Below are positions 8,959 through 17,062 of a stretch of DNA of 64,000 nt, piece after piece; positions within the stretch are counted from its first letter, which is position 1, and every line of letters starts with the position of its first letter. Under the pieces are notes generated by a model. It did not search any database, was not told the DNA's origin, and saw only the letters and a program-made list of their open reading frames with translations. A program made the position numbers and the translations under genes. The DNA comes from Gluconobacter cadivus (GTDB taxonomy: Bacteria > Pseudomonadota > Alphaproteobacteria > Acetobacterales > Acetobacteraceae), in the NCBI RefSeq assembly GCF_015244745.1, contig NZ_JABCQI010000008.1:124001-188000 (forward strand), read 5' to 3'.

Positions 8959-11288
8959 TGAAGCGGATTATCCCTGCCTTCCTGGTGCTCGCACCCTGTC
9001 TGGCGCTCGCGGCACCGATTACGATACCATGGCGCGCGCCCGGAGGCGGAATTTCAGGGGCGTCCAGGATCCTTGGCGCCGGAACAACGCTCGACGGCAA
9101 GACAATGCTCGACCTGTTGACCCAGGTGGATGCCAACACGGCCCTGGCAGCCGCGGCCATTCCCAAATCCGGGAACATCAATGCGACCGGAAGCCTGATC
9201 GCGCCGATCCTGTCGCCCTCTCTTCAGGGTGTTTTTGCAAACCTGGCTTCGATCGGTTCTGCGCCTGTTCTCAGTATCGGCGGGACCCAGTCGTCCTATC
9301 TGGTCCCGGGCCAGAATTCCGATCCTTACATCTCGCCTCACGCGCTATGGCTGGGGGCGCAGCGCGCCGGAGCCAGTACGGGAACGCCTCTTGACCAGTA
9401 TGGCACCGGCTCCTCAATCGTTCTGCGAGGGCATCCCGACGGGTATATGGATCAGGGCTGCCTTTACTGCGCAGTGATGACGAACGCGCCTGTCTTCGCA
9501 AGCCGCGCGGGTCTGACGAGCGATATCAATCTCATCGAGAATATCGGCAAGGATACCTCGTTTGACACGGTGGTTCACTACGATCAGAGCGGCGACGTTG
9601 AGCCTGTTCTGACGCTGGAGAACGTGACCTACGACGCCACGCATATCTATCTGCCCTCTGGTTCACCCCTTACGGCACAGCAGATCGCCCGCATCCATCC
9701 GAACCAGTACGTCACGACGAACTCGATCACCGGCGACGTGGCCCAGACCGAGATCCGCACGACGGATAGCGGCATCCAGAACCCGACGGTTGGCACGAGC
9801 CTGAACCCGAAGAATTACTATGTGACCACGGTTGCCAGCGTCGCCGCTGATGGAAGTTCGATTACGGTCAACGGCTGGGGAATTCTGAACGGGAACAGCA
9901 CAGGGCATCCGTGGAAGACGGGCGACGTCCCTACGGCCACCTACGACACGGTGCGGAGCAATTTCGGGCACGCCGTCGCCATGATCGGTTCACCGACACA
10001 GACGGGCGGGACCAACACCTATCTGACGTTTGACCCTACGCAGAACCCGCATAGCGCGATCGACTATATCAACGCCTACGAATTCGACATGCATTACAAC
10101 GGCGACAAGTCGAACGAGGCGACCATGCGCGGGATTGTTATCAGCATGGATTGCGAGGGCGCAGCGGCTCCTGCGGCCGGGGTTTGCTATCACCCGACCT
10201 ATGACAGCACCGGACTGATCATCAACGGGGCCAACCTGCCAAACGGCATTCAGAACACGGTGTCCGGCTGGGCCAACGAATACAAGGGATACAATTTCTA
10301 CATCCCTGGTTCACAGGCTCCAGCCGTCGGACAGGGCAAGTCTCACACCAATTTCGAGAGTTTCACCCCGTCGCAGGATGGCCACCAGATGGTCATGAGG
10401 ACTTCGACGCAGCAATATTCCACAAGCACCTCTCCGACATGGACCGATTACCGTGTCAATCTCGGTCTCGTCATCGACGGAACACGTTGGGACAGCTCGG
10501 GCAGCACCGGGTCACCTATGGGGTATCTGTCGTTTGATTACTCCGGCGCGAACCTGGGCGGTGTCTGTTTGATTGGCAACAGCACCACAGCCACCGATCC
10601 CGACGTGCCGGGTCTCTGTGTTCGCGGCAGCGGTGACGTTTACATGCCGTGGTCTGTGCATCTTTCTGGAAATGGCTCCATCGTGGGGAGCAGCGCAAAC
10701 GGCAACCAGACTATCGGAGCCACGCTCCAGCCGGATGCAAACGGTGACTGGAATGTCGGCACACAGGTTTCAGGCGGCGCAAACATCCGGGGCGTCAATC
10801 TGTATTACGGAACCGGCGCAAACCTGACCGGTACGATGCACGCTGGCGTCGTGAATGCTCCATGGTTTGAGGTCGGGGACGGAAGCAACGGTGCAATCAC
10901 CTACAAGCATGGGTCCTTCATGCAGGCGACGAATGCTGCTGGCGGGATCACTGCCACCTTGACGCCTGATGATTCCGGAAACTGGACATTTGGGACGCAG
11001 GTTGCGGGAGGCGCAAATGTTAGCGGGATCAATACGCTGACGGCGACTACGATCAAGGGAACGGTCTCGAATACGCCGTATCTGGAGGGCGTCGCCCTGG
11101 TCCGGGCAGCAGCCACGAACCAGACCCTCTCGGATATCGAAAACTCCTCCCACCAGCCGTCAGACCGGGTGTTCTGCGGGGACTGTCGAAACTCGGGACA
11201 GGGTGCCGGAGAAGGCTCGGGCCGCTGGATTTTCCTCGATACCAAGTCTCAATGGCGCTCCGAAGACGGCGTGATTGCCGCGGACTGA
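8955..11288 (+). CDS. Large tail-spike-like protein with an apparent Sec signal peptide
   Basis: A 777-residue Gly/Ser/Thr-rich beta protein. It opens with MKRIIPAFLVLAPCLALAAP, a textbook signal peptide with an AxA-like end, which is unusual for a virion protein. The body resembles spike or surface-binding proteins. Near the C-terminus two related repeats occur (LQPDANGDWNVGTQVSGGAN and LTPDDSGNWTFGTQVAGGAN), about 75 residues apart. It is followed by a strong terminator, so it closes the tail operon. Either it is a spike with a hydrophobic N-terminus or a phage-encoded exported protein. Confidence 0.7.
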   Translation: MMKRIIPAFLVLAPCLALAAPITIPWRAPGGGISGASRILGAGTTLDGKTMLDLLTQVDANTALAAAAIPKSGNINATGSLIAPILSPSLQGVFANLASIGSAPVLSIGGTQSSYLVPGQNSDPYISPHALWLGAQRAGASTGTPLDQYGTGSSIVLRGHPDGYMDQGCLYCAVMTNAPVFASRAGLTSDINLIENIGKDTSFDTVVHYDQSGDVEPVLTLENVTYDATHIYLPSGSPLTAQQIARIHPNQYVTTNSITGDVAQTEIRTTDSGIQNPTVGTSLNPKNYYVTTVASVAADGSSITVNGWGILNGNSTGHPWKTGDVPTATYDTVRSNFGHAVAMIGSPTQTGGTNTYLTFDPTQNPHSAIDYINAYEFDMHYNGDKSNEATMRGIVISMDCEGAAAPAAGVCYHPTYDSTGLIINGANLPNGIQNTVSGWANEYKGYNFYIPGSQAPAVGQGKSHTNFESFTPSQDGHQMVMRTSTQQYSTSTSPTWTDYRVNLGLVIDGTRWDSSGSTGSPMGYLSFDYSGANLGGVCLIGNSTTATDPDVPGLCVRGSGDVYMPWSVHLSGNGSIVGSSANGNQTIGATLQPDANGDWNVGTQVSGGANIRGVNLYYGTGANLTGTMHAGVVNAPWFEVGDGSNGAITYKHGSFMQATNAAGGITATLTPDDSGNWTFGTQVAGGANVSGINTLTATTIKGTVSNTPYLEGVALVRAAATNQTLSDIENSSHQPSDRVFCGDCRNSGQGAGEGSGRWIFLDTKSQWRSEDGVIAAD

Positions 11289-11306
11289 TCCTCTTCATCA
11301 CTGACA

Positions 11307-11328
11307 AACCGCCTCCGGGCGGTTTTTT
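11307..11328 (+). terminator. Intrinsic terminator closing the tail operon
   Basis: CCGCC and GGCGG arms around a short loop are followed by six T residues, 20 nt after the spike gene stop. It belongs to a series of similar hairpins in this region (12,128; 12,685; 13,107). Confidence 0.85.
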
Positions 11329-11339
11329 ATGGATAAACC

Positions 11340-11678
11340 ATGCCTGACACCGTCATGACCGCCCCGATCGACAAAGCACTCTCTGACAAGGACATCATCA
11401 TCCGTGCCCTGGAAGATCGGGTTCTCAAGCTGGAAACGCTGGTCTCGGCCCTGGGAGACAATCAGTCTGATCTGCGAGCCGAGATGCGCTCGGAAATCGC
11501 GTCCCTGCGCACCCAGATCAAAGACCTGAAGGAAGAACTGGAGGCAGGGATCAAAGCCCTCGGATCCAAGTTTGATCGCGTCATGGGTGGCAAGGCCGTG
11601 GTTACAGCACTTGTTACTCTGGCGACGTCAATCCTTGGGTCCGGGGTGGTTCATTTGGTGGTGTCGATTGGGAAGTGA
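11340..11678 (+). CDS. Small coiled-coil protein with C-terminal membrane segment
   Basis: A 112-residue protein. Residues 15-80 are a long charged coiled coil (ALEDRVLKLETLVSALGDNQ and onward), followed by one hydrophobic segment (VVTALVTLATSILGSGVVHL) and a short tail. It lies just after a terminator and upstream of the lysis genes. It could be a holin-like or membrane-anchored accessory protein; no specific family is recognised. Confidence 0.65.
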   Translation: MPDTVMTAPIDKALSDKDIIIRALEDRVLKLETLVSALGDNQSDLRAEMRSEIASLRTQIKDLKEELEAGIKALGSKFDRVMGGKAVVTALVTLATSILGSGVVHLVVSIGK

Positions 11679-11680
11679 GA

Positions 11681-11953
11681 TCAGGAAGAGAGAGAGGGAT
11701 CGGAATACCTATCCGGCAATACTTCAGTAAATACACATATTTTGTGAGAAATATGTGAACCTTCAATTTCCCAAAAAATGTGCTGGATGTCCTTGATTCG
11801 GACAGTATATTTTAAGTCGCTGTCATTCATTGAAATCCCATTTATGGAGTCGCCTATCTGCAATGACATAAATGGTGAATTACTTACGTAAGAAGCTGCG
11901 ACACATGAGCTATCATTCGGTTCGTAGATTTCAAGATGATAATCGGTTCTCAT
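11681..11953 (-). CDS. AT-rich hypothetical protein
   Basis: A 90-residue ORF on the strand opposite to the phage genes, in a visibly AT-rich patch (about 11,690-12,110). An AAAGG sequence lies about 8 nt before its ATG. The protein is acidic (LEIYEPNDSSCVAASYVS) with no recognised motif. Base composition and orientation suggest a moron inserted between phage modules. It might also be a chance ORF, so confidence is moderate. Confidence 0.5.
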   Translation of the reverse strand: MRTDYHLEIYEPNDSSCVAASYVSNSPFMSLQIGDSINGISMNDSDLKYTVRIKDIQHIFWEIEGSHISHKICVFTEVLPDRYSDPSLSS

Positions 11954-12127
11954 TGGAACGAGCCTTTAATTGCGAACAATGATCGATTAATAACCTTATC
12001 TTATTTTCTTGTAAAAAAATATGTAAAAATTTTCCTGAGGAAACGTTCTATATCCGCTTTTCGTCTCAATTTGTTGAGCTGCTTGTGATTGTTAAGTAGT
12101 CACAAAGCACCTATCTAAACCTCCTCC

Positions 12128-12154
12128 CAAAGCCGCCCATCCGGGCGGCTTTTT
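12128..12154 (+). terminator. Intrinsic terminator upstream of endolysin gene
   Basis: GCCGCCC and GGGCGGC arms followed by seven T residues. It ends transcription coming from the AT-rich patch and lies 17 nt before the endolysin start. Confidence 0.85.
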
Positions 12155-12170
12155 TTATGGAAAACCCCTA

Positions 12171-12674
12171 ATGCATAACATCGCCATCGTTCTAGCCACG
12201 GCGCTACTGCGGCGCCCAGGGTTCGAGGGCTTTTGCGCAACGCCCTACGTCTGTCCGGCGGGATACTGGACGATCGGGTATGGCAGCCGCTGGCTGGCCA
12301 ACGGACAGCCCGTCACGGCCCGGACCCCTCCTATCGATCGGACTGCTGCTGACAGTCTCCTGCTCCAGACCGTGACGACGCTCGATGCCGCGCTGTCCCG
12401 CCTTGTCCATGTGCCGCTGTCGGACGTCCAGCGTGCGGCCCTGCTGTCCTGGCAGTACAATGTCGGGACAGCCGCCGTCGAAAGCTCGAGCCTACTGCGC
12501 AAGCTGAATACCGCAGATTATGCCGGCGCAGCCGACGAACTGCTGCGCTGGGATAAGGCCACGGTGCGCGGCCATCTGGTTGAGCTGCCCGGTCTCGCTA
12601 AACGTCGCGCTTATGAGCGGGATGTCTTTCTCGGAAGGCGATCCGTACCAACGGACACTCTCCTCTCTGCCTAA
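12171..12674 (+). CDS. Phage endolysin, GH24 lysozyme family
   Basis: A 167-residue muramidase that would cleave peptidoglycan at lysis. The active-site signature Glu-x8-(Asp/Cys)-x5-Thr is present as Glu19, Cys28 and Thr34 (FEGF ... YVCPAGYWTIGYGS), with Cys in the middle position, as in a subset of phage lysozymes. LLSWQYNVG and the C-terminal RRAYERDVFL are also typical. The N-terminus is only weakly hydrophobic, so a clear signal-anchor is not evident. A terminator follows, then a holin-like gene. Confidence 0.9.
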   Translation: MHNIAIVLATALLRRPGFEGFCATPYVCPAGYWTIGYGSRWLANGQPVTARTPPIDRTAADSLLLQTVTTLDAALSRLVHVPLSDVQRAALLSWQYNVGTAAVESSSLLRKLNTADYAGAADELLRWDKATVRGHLVELPGLAKRRAYERDVFLGRRSVPTDTLLSA

Positions 12675-12684
12675 AAATCCTGAT

Positions 12685-12706
12685 GCCGCCCCCGAGGCGG
12701 TTTTTT
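12685..12706 (+). terminator. Intrinsic terminator after endolysin
   Basis: CCGCC and GGCGG arms around a short loop, followed by six T residues, just after the endolysin stop. The following gene's ribosome site (TCTGGAGAA) begins a few bases later. Confidence 0.8.
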
Positions 12707-12725
12707 CATATCTGGAGAACTGAAA

Positions 12726-13061
12726 ATGGACTGGACAACCCTGTTCCAGACGGTCCTGCCGTACCTGCCTGCGCGCTATGCGGGCGACATCGTCTCGATC
12801 CTCACTTTCCTGATCGCGGCCGCCGCTCTGGTCATGCGCTTCTGGAAGCCGCCCGCCTCGGGCAGCAAGCTGGCGCTGCTCTACAAGGTCGTTTCCAGCC
12901 TGGCGCAGTCGAAGGGCTGGAACACGAATGCTTATCAGCCCGATGCCAAGGCGCTGATGATCCCGGCCGAGGCCAGCCGCACGATCGAGGCGGCAAAGCT
13001 GGGCCTCGATCCGGCGTCCACCCATCCCCAGGCTGGCGCGCCTCCCAAACCGACCGCCTGA
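12726..13061 (+). CDS. Holin-like small membrane protein
   Basis: A 111-residue protein with an N-terminal hydrophobic segment (ADIVSILTFLIAAAALVMRF region, about residues 19-38) followed by basic residues and a soluble tail. A GGAGAA site lies 8 nt before the ATG. Position directly after the endolysin suggests a lysis role such as a holin. With one obvious membrane segment and no recognised family, this stays inference. Confidence 0.6.
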   Translation: MDWTTLFQTVLPYLPARYAGDIVSILTFLIAAAALVMRFWKPPASGSKLALLYKVVSSLAQSKGWNTNAYQPDAKALMIPAEASRTIEAAKLGLDPASTHPQAGAPPKPTA

Positions 13062-13106
13062 CCCGAAGGAGGCAGGCTCACGCCTGTCAGACCGCTTTTT
13101 CTTCCG

Positions 13107-13129
13107 CCGCCCTCTGAGGCGGTTTTTTT
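13107..13129 (+). terminator. Intrinsic terminator before lipoprotein gene
   Basis: CCGCC and GGCGG arms with a run of seven T residues. The sequence from here through TATGTCTGGAGA to the next ATG recurs almost unchanged on the minus strand at 24,407-24,445. Confidence 0.8.
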
Positions 13130-13144
13130 ATGTCTGGAGACTTC

Positions 13145-13645
13145 ATGCGCAATCGCTTTCTCGCCCTCAGCCTCGGTGCCCTTCTTCTCGGCTCCACGGC
13201 TGCCTGCACCACCACGCCGACCACGGCGACCTTCAACACAGCCGCGCTCAACAACGACGCCACGGCCATCGCCTATGCCGTCCAGGCGATCGAGGGCATT
13301 CCCGAACTGGAAAGCCATCTGTCTGCTGCGGACAAGGCCAAGTTCGACAATTTGGTCGCACAGATCCGCAGCGTGACGGCACAGGTCGCGGCCAACTCCA
13401 ATGGCTCGATTACCGTCGCGACCGGCAAGGACTGGGCCAAGTCACTCGGCACGGATCTCGAAACCCTGCTGGCGATCGCAACGCCGATCGTGAAGGTCTA
13501 TTCGCCCTCGGCTGCCACCTACATGCAGACCGTCCAGGCGATGATTCCGCTGGTCGAGTCTTTGGCCGGTGTCACGGCTGCGCCCTATGCCGCACCTCTC
13601 CAGTCGCCGGAGTTGATCCGCGCCCGGATCTATCAGGGCGTCTGA
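13145..13645 (+). CDS. Phage-encoded lipoprotein
   Basis: A 166-residue protein. I choose the ATG at 13,145 over 13,130 because CTGGAGA lies 7 nt before it and the signal peptide then begins MRNRFLALSLGALLLGSTAA with the lipobox cysteine next. The mature part is Ala/Thr-rich and helical with no recognised domain. Outer-membrane anchoring is expected. Roles such as spanin partner or superinfection exclusion are possible but not shown by the sequence. The start of this gene is duplicated in the decayed remnant at 24,407. Confidence 0.75.
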   Translation: MRNRFLALSLGALLLGSTAACTTTPTTATFNTAALNNDATAIAYAVQAIEGIPELESHLSAADKAKFDNLVAQIRSVTAQVAANSNGSITVATGKDWAKSLGTDLETLLAIATPIVKVYSPSAATYMQTVQAMIPLVESLAGVTAAPYAAPLQSPELIRARIYQGV

Positions 13646-13668
13646 CCATATTCCCGACGTCGGGAAAA

Positions 13669-13702
13669 AGGGGAGCGGCTTCGGCTGCTCCCCTCTTTTT
13701 TT
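13669..13702 (+). terminator. Intrinsic terminator after lipoprotein gene
   Basis: GGGGAGC and GCTCCCC arms capped by a GGCTTCGGCT stem-loop, followed by a T-run. A second palindrome (TTCCCGACGTCGGGAA, 13,651-13,666) lies just before it. Confidence 0.88.
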
Positions 13703-13717
13703 GTTTCCGGAGATCCC

Positions 13718-14470
13718 ATGCAGGACAGAAAACTGGGCAAGCGCGCCCCGAGACATGACCCGCGCACCTATCGCCTCGGCCGGGTGCTGGCCGTGCGTCT
13801 GCCGGCCGTGCCCGAAGCGCGGGACTGGTCGCAGAACGTGCCTTATCAGATGTGGGGTAATGACCGCTTCGGCTGCTGCGCGTTTGCTGCTCACGCGGCC
13901 CTGGTGGCGACCTGGACGAAGGCCGCGCAGAGCCTTGTGATGCTCTCGACCGAAACGGTGCTGGCCAACTACGCAGCGCTGACGGGCTTCGATCCTGATA
14001 CGGGCCAGAATGACAACGGCACCATCCTGCTGGACGAACTCAACGCCTGGCGTCGTAACGGCCTGCTCCGGCCGGGACAGACACGCGATTACCTGACCGC
14101 CTATGGCTCCATCGCGCCGACCGATGTCGTGGGCATCCGCCGTGCCATCGCCTATCTGGGCGGTGTGCTGGCGGGTGTGCAGGTGCCGCAAGGCTTCCTC
14201 GATCTGGGTCTGGGCGAGACCTGGGACTGGGATGCCATCTCCAACCACACGCCTGCGGGCGGGCATGCGATCGCGCTTGTCGGCTACAACCCGGACGGCG
14301 TGTTCTTCAACACCTGGGGCACGCGCACCTTTATGCCGTGGGGCACGTTCGTGCGGATCGCGGATGAAGCTTATGGCCTGCTGTCGCGGGAGAATTGGCT
14401 GGGCATTCCCGGCACGGCTCCGACCGGTGAGGACTTCGACGCGCTGCTGGCAGAAGTGAGGGCCGCGTGA
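13718..14470 (+). CDS. Papain-like cysteine peptidase-fold protein
   Basis: A 250-residue protein with the order of a C1-type peptidase. A cysteine pair in GNDRFGCCAFAAHAA (Cys53/Cys54) occupies the nucleophile position, His183 lies in AGGHAIALVGYN and Asn198 in FFNTWG. No signal peptide is visible. It could be a virion-associated or cytoplasmic peptidase; whether it is active is unknown. It is preceded by a CGGAGATC ribosome site. Its last 35 codons are duplicated, with a frameshift, in the remnant at 24,211-24,407. Confidence 0.7.
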   Translation: MQDRKLGKRAPRHDPRTYRLGRVLAVRLPAVPEARDWSQNVPYQMWGNDRFGCCAFAAHAALVATWTKAAQSLVMLSTETVLANYAALTGFDPDTGQNDNGTILLDELNAWRRNGLLRPGQTRDYLTAYGSIAPTDVVGIRRAIAYLGGVLAGVQVPQGFLDLGLGETWDWDAISNHTPAGGHAIALVGYNPDGVFFNTWGTRTFMPWGTFVRIADEAYGLLSRENWLGIPGTAPTGEDFDALLAEVRAA

Positions 14471-14558
14471 ATAACGAAAGAAATCCGCGCCTCTTTCCCA
14501 CTATGCGAAAGGCCAAGAGAGGCTTTCGCGTCGCAATGCCGCCAGAAGCGAGGGCTGC

Positions 14559-16361
14559 ATGACCACGGTTCACAATCTCACGCCGTCCCCGCTGCGGACG
14601 GTGACGCTCCAGTCCTGCACCGGCCTGTTTGCCCAGGTGATGTGGACGCCGAAATCCTCGGCCGACTGTCTGGACTATGTGCTGGACTTCTCCACCCTGC
14701 TGGCTGGCACAGGCGACACGCTGACCGCGATCCGCTCCGCCGTCGTCACGACGGCCCCGGGTGGGCAATATGACCTCAAGGTCATGTGGTCGGCCGTGGC
14801 CGGGACACTGGTCGTGGCGTTCCTCGCCAGCGGGCAGCCGAACACGGCACAGAAGGTCCTCTTTGAAATCACGACCCAGCAGGGCCGCGTCTATTCCGTG
14901 ATGGCTGTTCTTCAGATCACGGCGCTGACCGTGGCGACCGCCCCGCCATCTGACTTCCCGGCCGACACGCTGACGAACGGCAAGGTGCTGATTGCCGGCA
15001 TCGAGGCACTGCCCTCCGGGTATTCCTCAAACGGCCGCGTTGTGATGGCGACAGAAGACGCCGCTCCCGTGGGCACGCCGTCGTTCGAGAGCGTGACAGC
15101 CGGGACGTATTCCGGAGACGGTTCGGGGCTGAATGTCACGTCAGGTGGCAAAGCCCAGACCATCGGTCAGTGGATTGCGGCACTGTCTTCGGGCGGGACA
15201 CAGGGCGTCGGCGTCAAGTCGATTAACGTCATGCAGGGGGCGGTCACGGCAGGCCAGCCGTCGACGGTAACTCTGACCGCCACGCTCACGGATGGCACGA
15301 CCACGGCTCCGGCCATATTCGAAGCACCTGCGGGGGCTGTCGGCGCTACAGGTCCTCAAGGCGCGCCCGGGGCGAAGGGGGACACTGGAGCGACAGGCGC
15401 CACGGGAGCGGACGGCAAAGACGGAGCTAACGGAACGACCGGCGCGGATGGCGTCGGGATTGCGTCCGTCGCAGTAACTCAAGGCGCGGTGACGGCAGGG
15501 CAACCCTCTACCGTGACACTGACCGCTACGATGACCAACGGGGCAACGGCTCCAGGAGTCTCGTTCAGTGCTCCAGCCGGGGCGGCTGGTTCAGACGCTG
15601 ACGTGACGGCGACGAATATCGAAACCGCGCTTGGGTATACGCCTGCGAATGGGGCAAATTACTTTCCACTCGCAATCGACAACACCAAAGATTCTTCGGG
15701 CAATTACAACCTCCCGGCTGTAGTGGCTACGAACTCTGGTTTCGATAACTCTGGTGGGTTGTTCACTCTGGGTTATGCTGACGACCCGGTCATTCAGATC
15801 GGGATGTATAAAGGATACTTCGGAGAAAATTCCGTCATTATCCGGTCCATGACCAGTCAGCCCGTTGGCATCATCATCAGTAATCAGGATGGATCGGGTA
15901 CAAGCGTCAGCGCACACAGGCTTCCCACAGGTGACGGCGCAACGCAGTCGAGCTGTATAACAGTGGATGGTCGTCTTGGTGGCGCCACAGGTGCTTATTA
16001 CTTCACCAATCAGGACAACAGTGGCGGAAACTACTGGAAGATCCAAGCCAACACACAGGATACTTCTGATGGTTGGCCGGATGATTTGCAGATCTTTGCG
16101 GCTGTGAACGGGAATGCGAGTTGGCAGACTACGCCTGCCGTCTCCTTTTCCGCTAAAACCAATCAAGCCACTCTGGCGGCAGAGCCTCTCGTTCTGGCTT
16201 ACAACGCCTACACCTTTGCTACATTACCGACGTCACCCGTTGCATGGCAGCGCGTTGTCGTAACGGACAAGGCCATCGGCTCTGGCGCTCAGGGTGTCAT
16301 GGCGATGTGGAACCCGAACACGAAGGCCTGGACAGGTCTGGGCGGGGAGACGCTGGTATGA
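14559..16361 (+). CDS. Collagen-like phage tail fibre (copy 1)
   Basis: A 600-residue modular fibre. Residues 1-125 form a tail-docking domain (NLTPSPLRTVTLQSCTG, then DCLDYVLDFSTLLAGTG). Two related beta segments (QGAVTAGQPSTVTLTAT) flank a Gly-x-Y collagen-like stretch of about 12 triplets near residues 265-300. A variable region follows, then a conserved C-terminal tip (LVLAYNAYTFATLPTSPVAW). Ends and docking domain are nearly identical to the inverted copy at 22,434-24,209, while the middle differs, as expected of receptor-binding variation. Its stop overlaps the next start (ATGA). Confidence 0.85.
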   Translation: MTTVHNLTPSPLRTVTLQSCTGLFAQVMWTPKSSADCLDYVLDFSTLLAGTGDTLTAIRSAVVTTAPGGQYDLKVMWSAVAGTLVVAFLASGQPNTAQKVLFEITTQQGRVYSVMAVLQITALTVATAPPSDFPADTLTNGKVLIAGIEALPSGYSSNGRVVMATEDAAPVGTPSFESVTAGTYSGDGSGLNVTSGGKAQTIGQWIAALSSGGTQGVGVKSINVMQGAVTAGQPSTVTLTATLTDGTTTAPAIFEAPAGAVGATGPQGAPGAKGDTGATGATGADGKDGANGTTGADGVGIASVAVTQGAVTAGQPSTVTLTATMTNGATAPGVSFSAPAGAAGSDADVTATNIETALGYTPANGANYFPLAIDNTKDSSGNYNLPAVVATNSGFDNSGGLFTLGYADDPVIQIGMYKGYFGENSVIIRSMTSQPVGIIISNQDGSGTSVSAHRLPTGDGATQSSCITVDGRLGGATGAYYFTNQDNSGGNYWKIQANTQDTSDGWPDDLQIFAAVNGNASWQTTPAVSFSAKTNQATLAAEPLVLAYNAYTFATLPTSPVAWQRVVVTDKAIGSGAQGVMAMWNPNTKAWTGLGGETLV

Positions 16362-16957
16362 GGGGGCTGCTGCTCTGCGGGCTTCTGGCCCTCTCGGCCT
16401 GCTCGGCCGGATCCGTGTCGCCCGTCACGATCAGTCAGGCCATTGCCGGTGTCCAGGCGGATCTGACGAAGGCCGGTGTTGTGAGCGTCTCGGGCGTGCA
16501 GCACTGGACGCCCGATCAGGCTGCCCGGTTCGATGCCAACGTCCGGGCGCTCCAGTGCGCGCAGCAGACGTCTGATCCGGTCGTGGCCATGATTGCCGGG
16601 CCAGTGACGATGGATCTGTCCGGCAGCTTCAGCCAGTCGGGATCGTTCTCTGTTTCAGCGTCGTCAGCTCTGCCGGTCTTCGGGCTCCAAGCCGATGCCA
16701 GCCGAACGAAAGGCCAGACCCTGAACGTGCCCGTCCAGTTCGTACCGCTGTCGGCTCTGGCGGATGCCGAGGCTGGGCGGGAGGTCGGTTATGCTGGAGC
16801 GCTGCTCGGGCAGAATGATGTCGTGCGGGAGGGGGTGGCTGCTCGGATTGAGACAGACCGGACGGCACTGGCAGCGCATGTCGAGGTGCTGATCTCGAAT
16901 GTCGCGCGCTGCCTTGAAACGAGAGTCCGGCCATTCGTAGGCGTTAAGAAGGGATAG
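16358..16957 (+). CDS. Fibre-coupled lipoprotein (copy 1)
   Basis: A 199-residue protein whose ATG overlaps the fibre stop (ATGA), so it is translationally coupled to the receptor-binding protein. The longer frame from 16,244 is an upstream extension inside the fibre gene. The signal peptide MRGLLLCGLLALSACSAG has a lipobox at Cys15. The mature part is conserved with the copy at 21,835-22,437. Function unknown; coupling to a fibre suggests a host-surface or fibre-related role such as receptor masking, which is inference. Confidence 0.75.
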   Translation: MRGLLLCGLLALSACSAGSVSPVTISQAIAGVQADLTKAGVVSVSGVQHWTPDQAARFDANVRALQCAQQTSDPVVAMIAGPVTMDLSGSFSQSGSFSVSASSALPVFGLQADASRTKGQTLNVPVQFVPLSALADAEAGREVGYAGALLGQNDVVREGVAARIETDRTALAAHVEVLISNVARCLETRVRPFVGVKKG

Positions 16958-17062
16958 GAATGGACGCTAGGGAGCGGGCATATTCGGGCAGGGCCGGAAA
17001 GCTTATCCACCAGCATACCGTATCAAAACAATCTAATTATAAATATATTTTTATAATAATAT

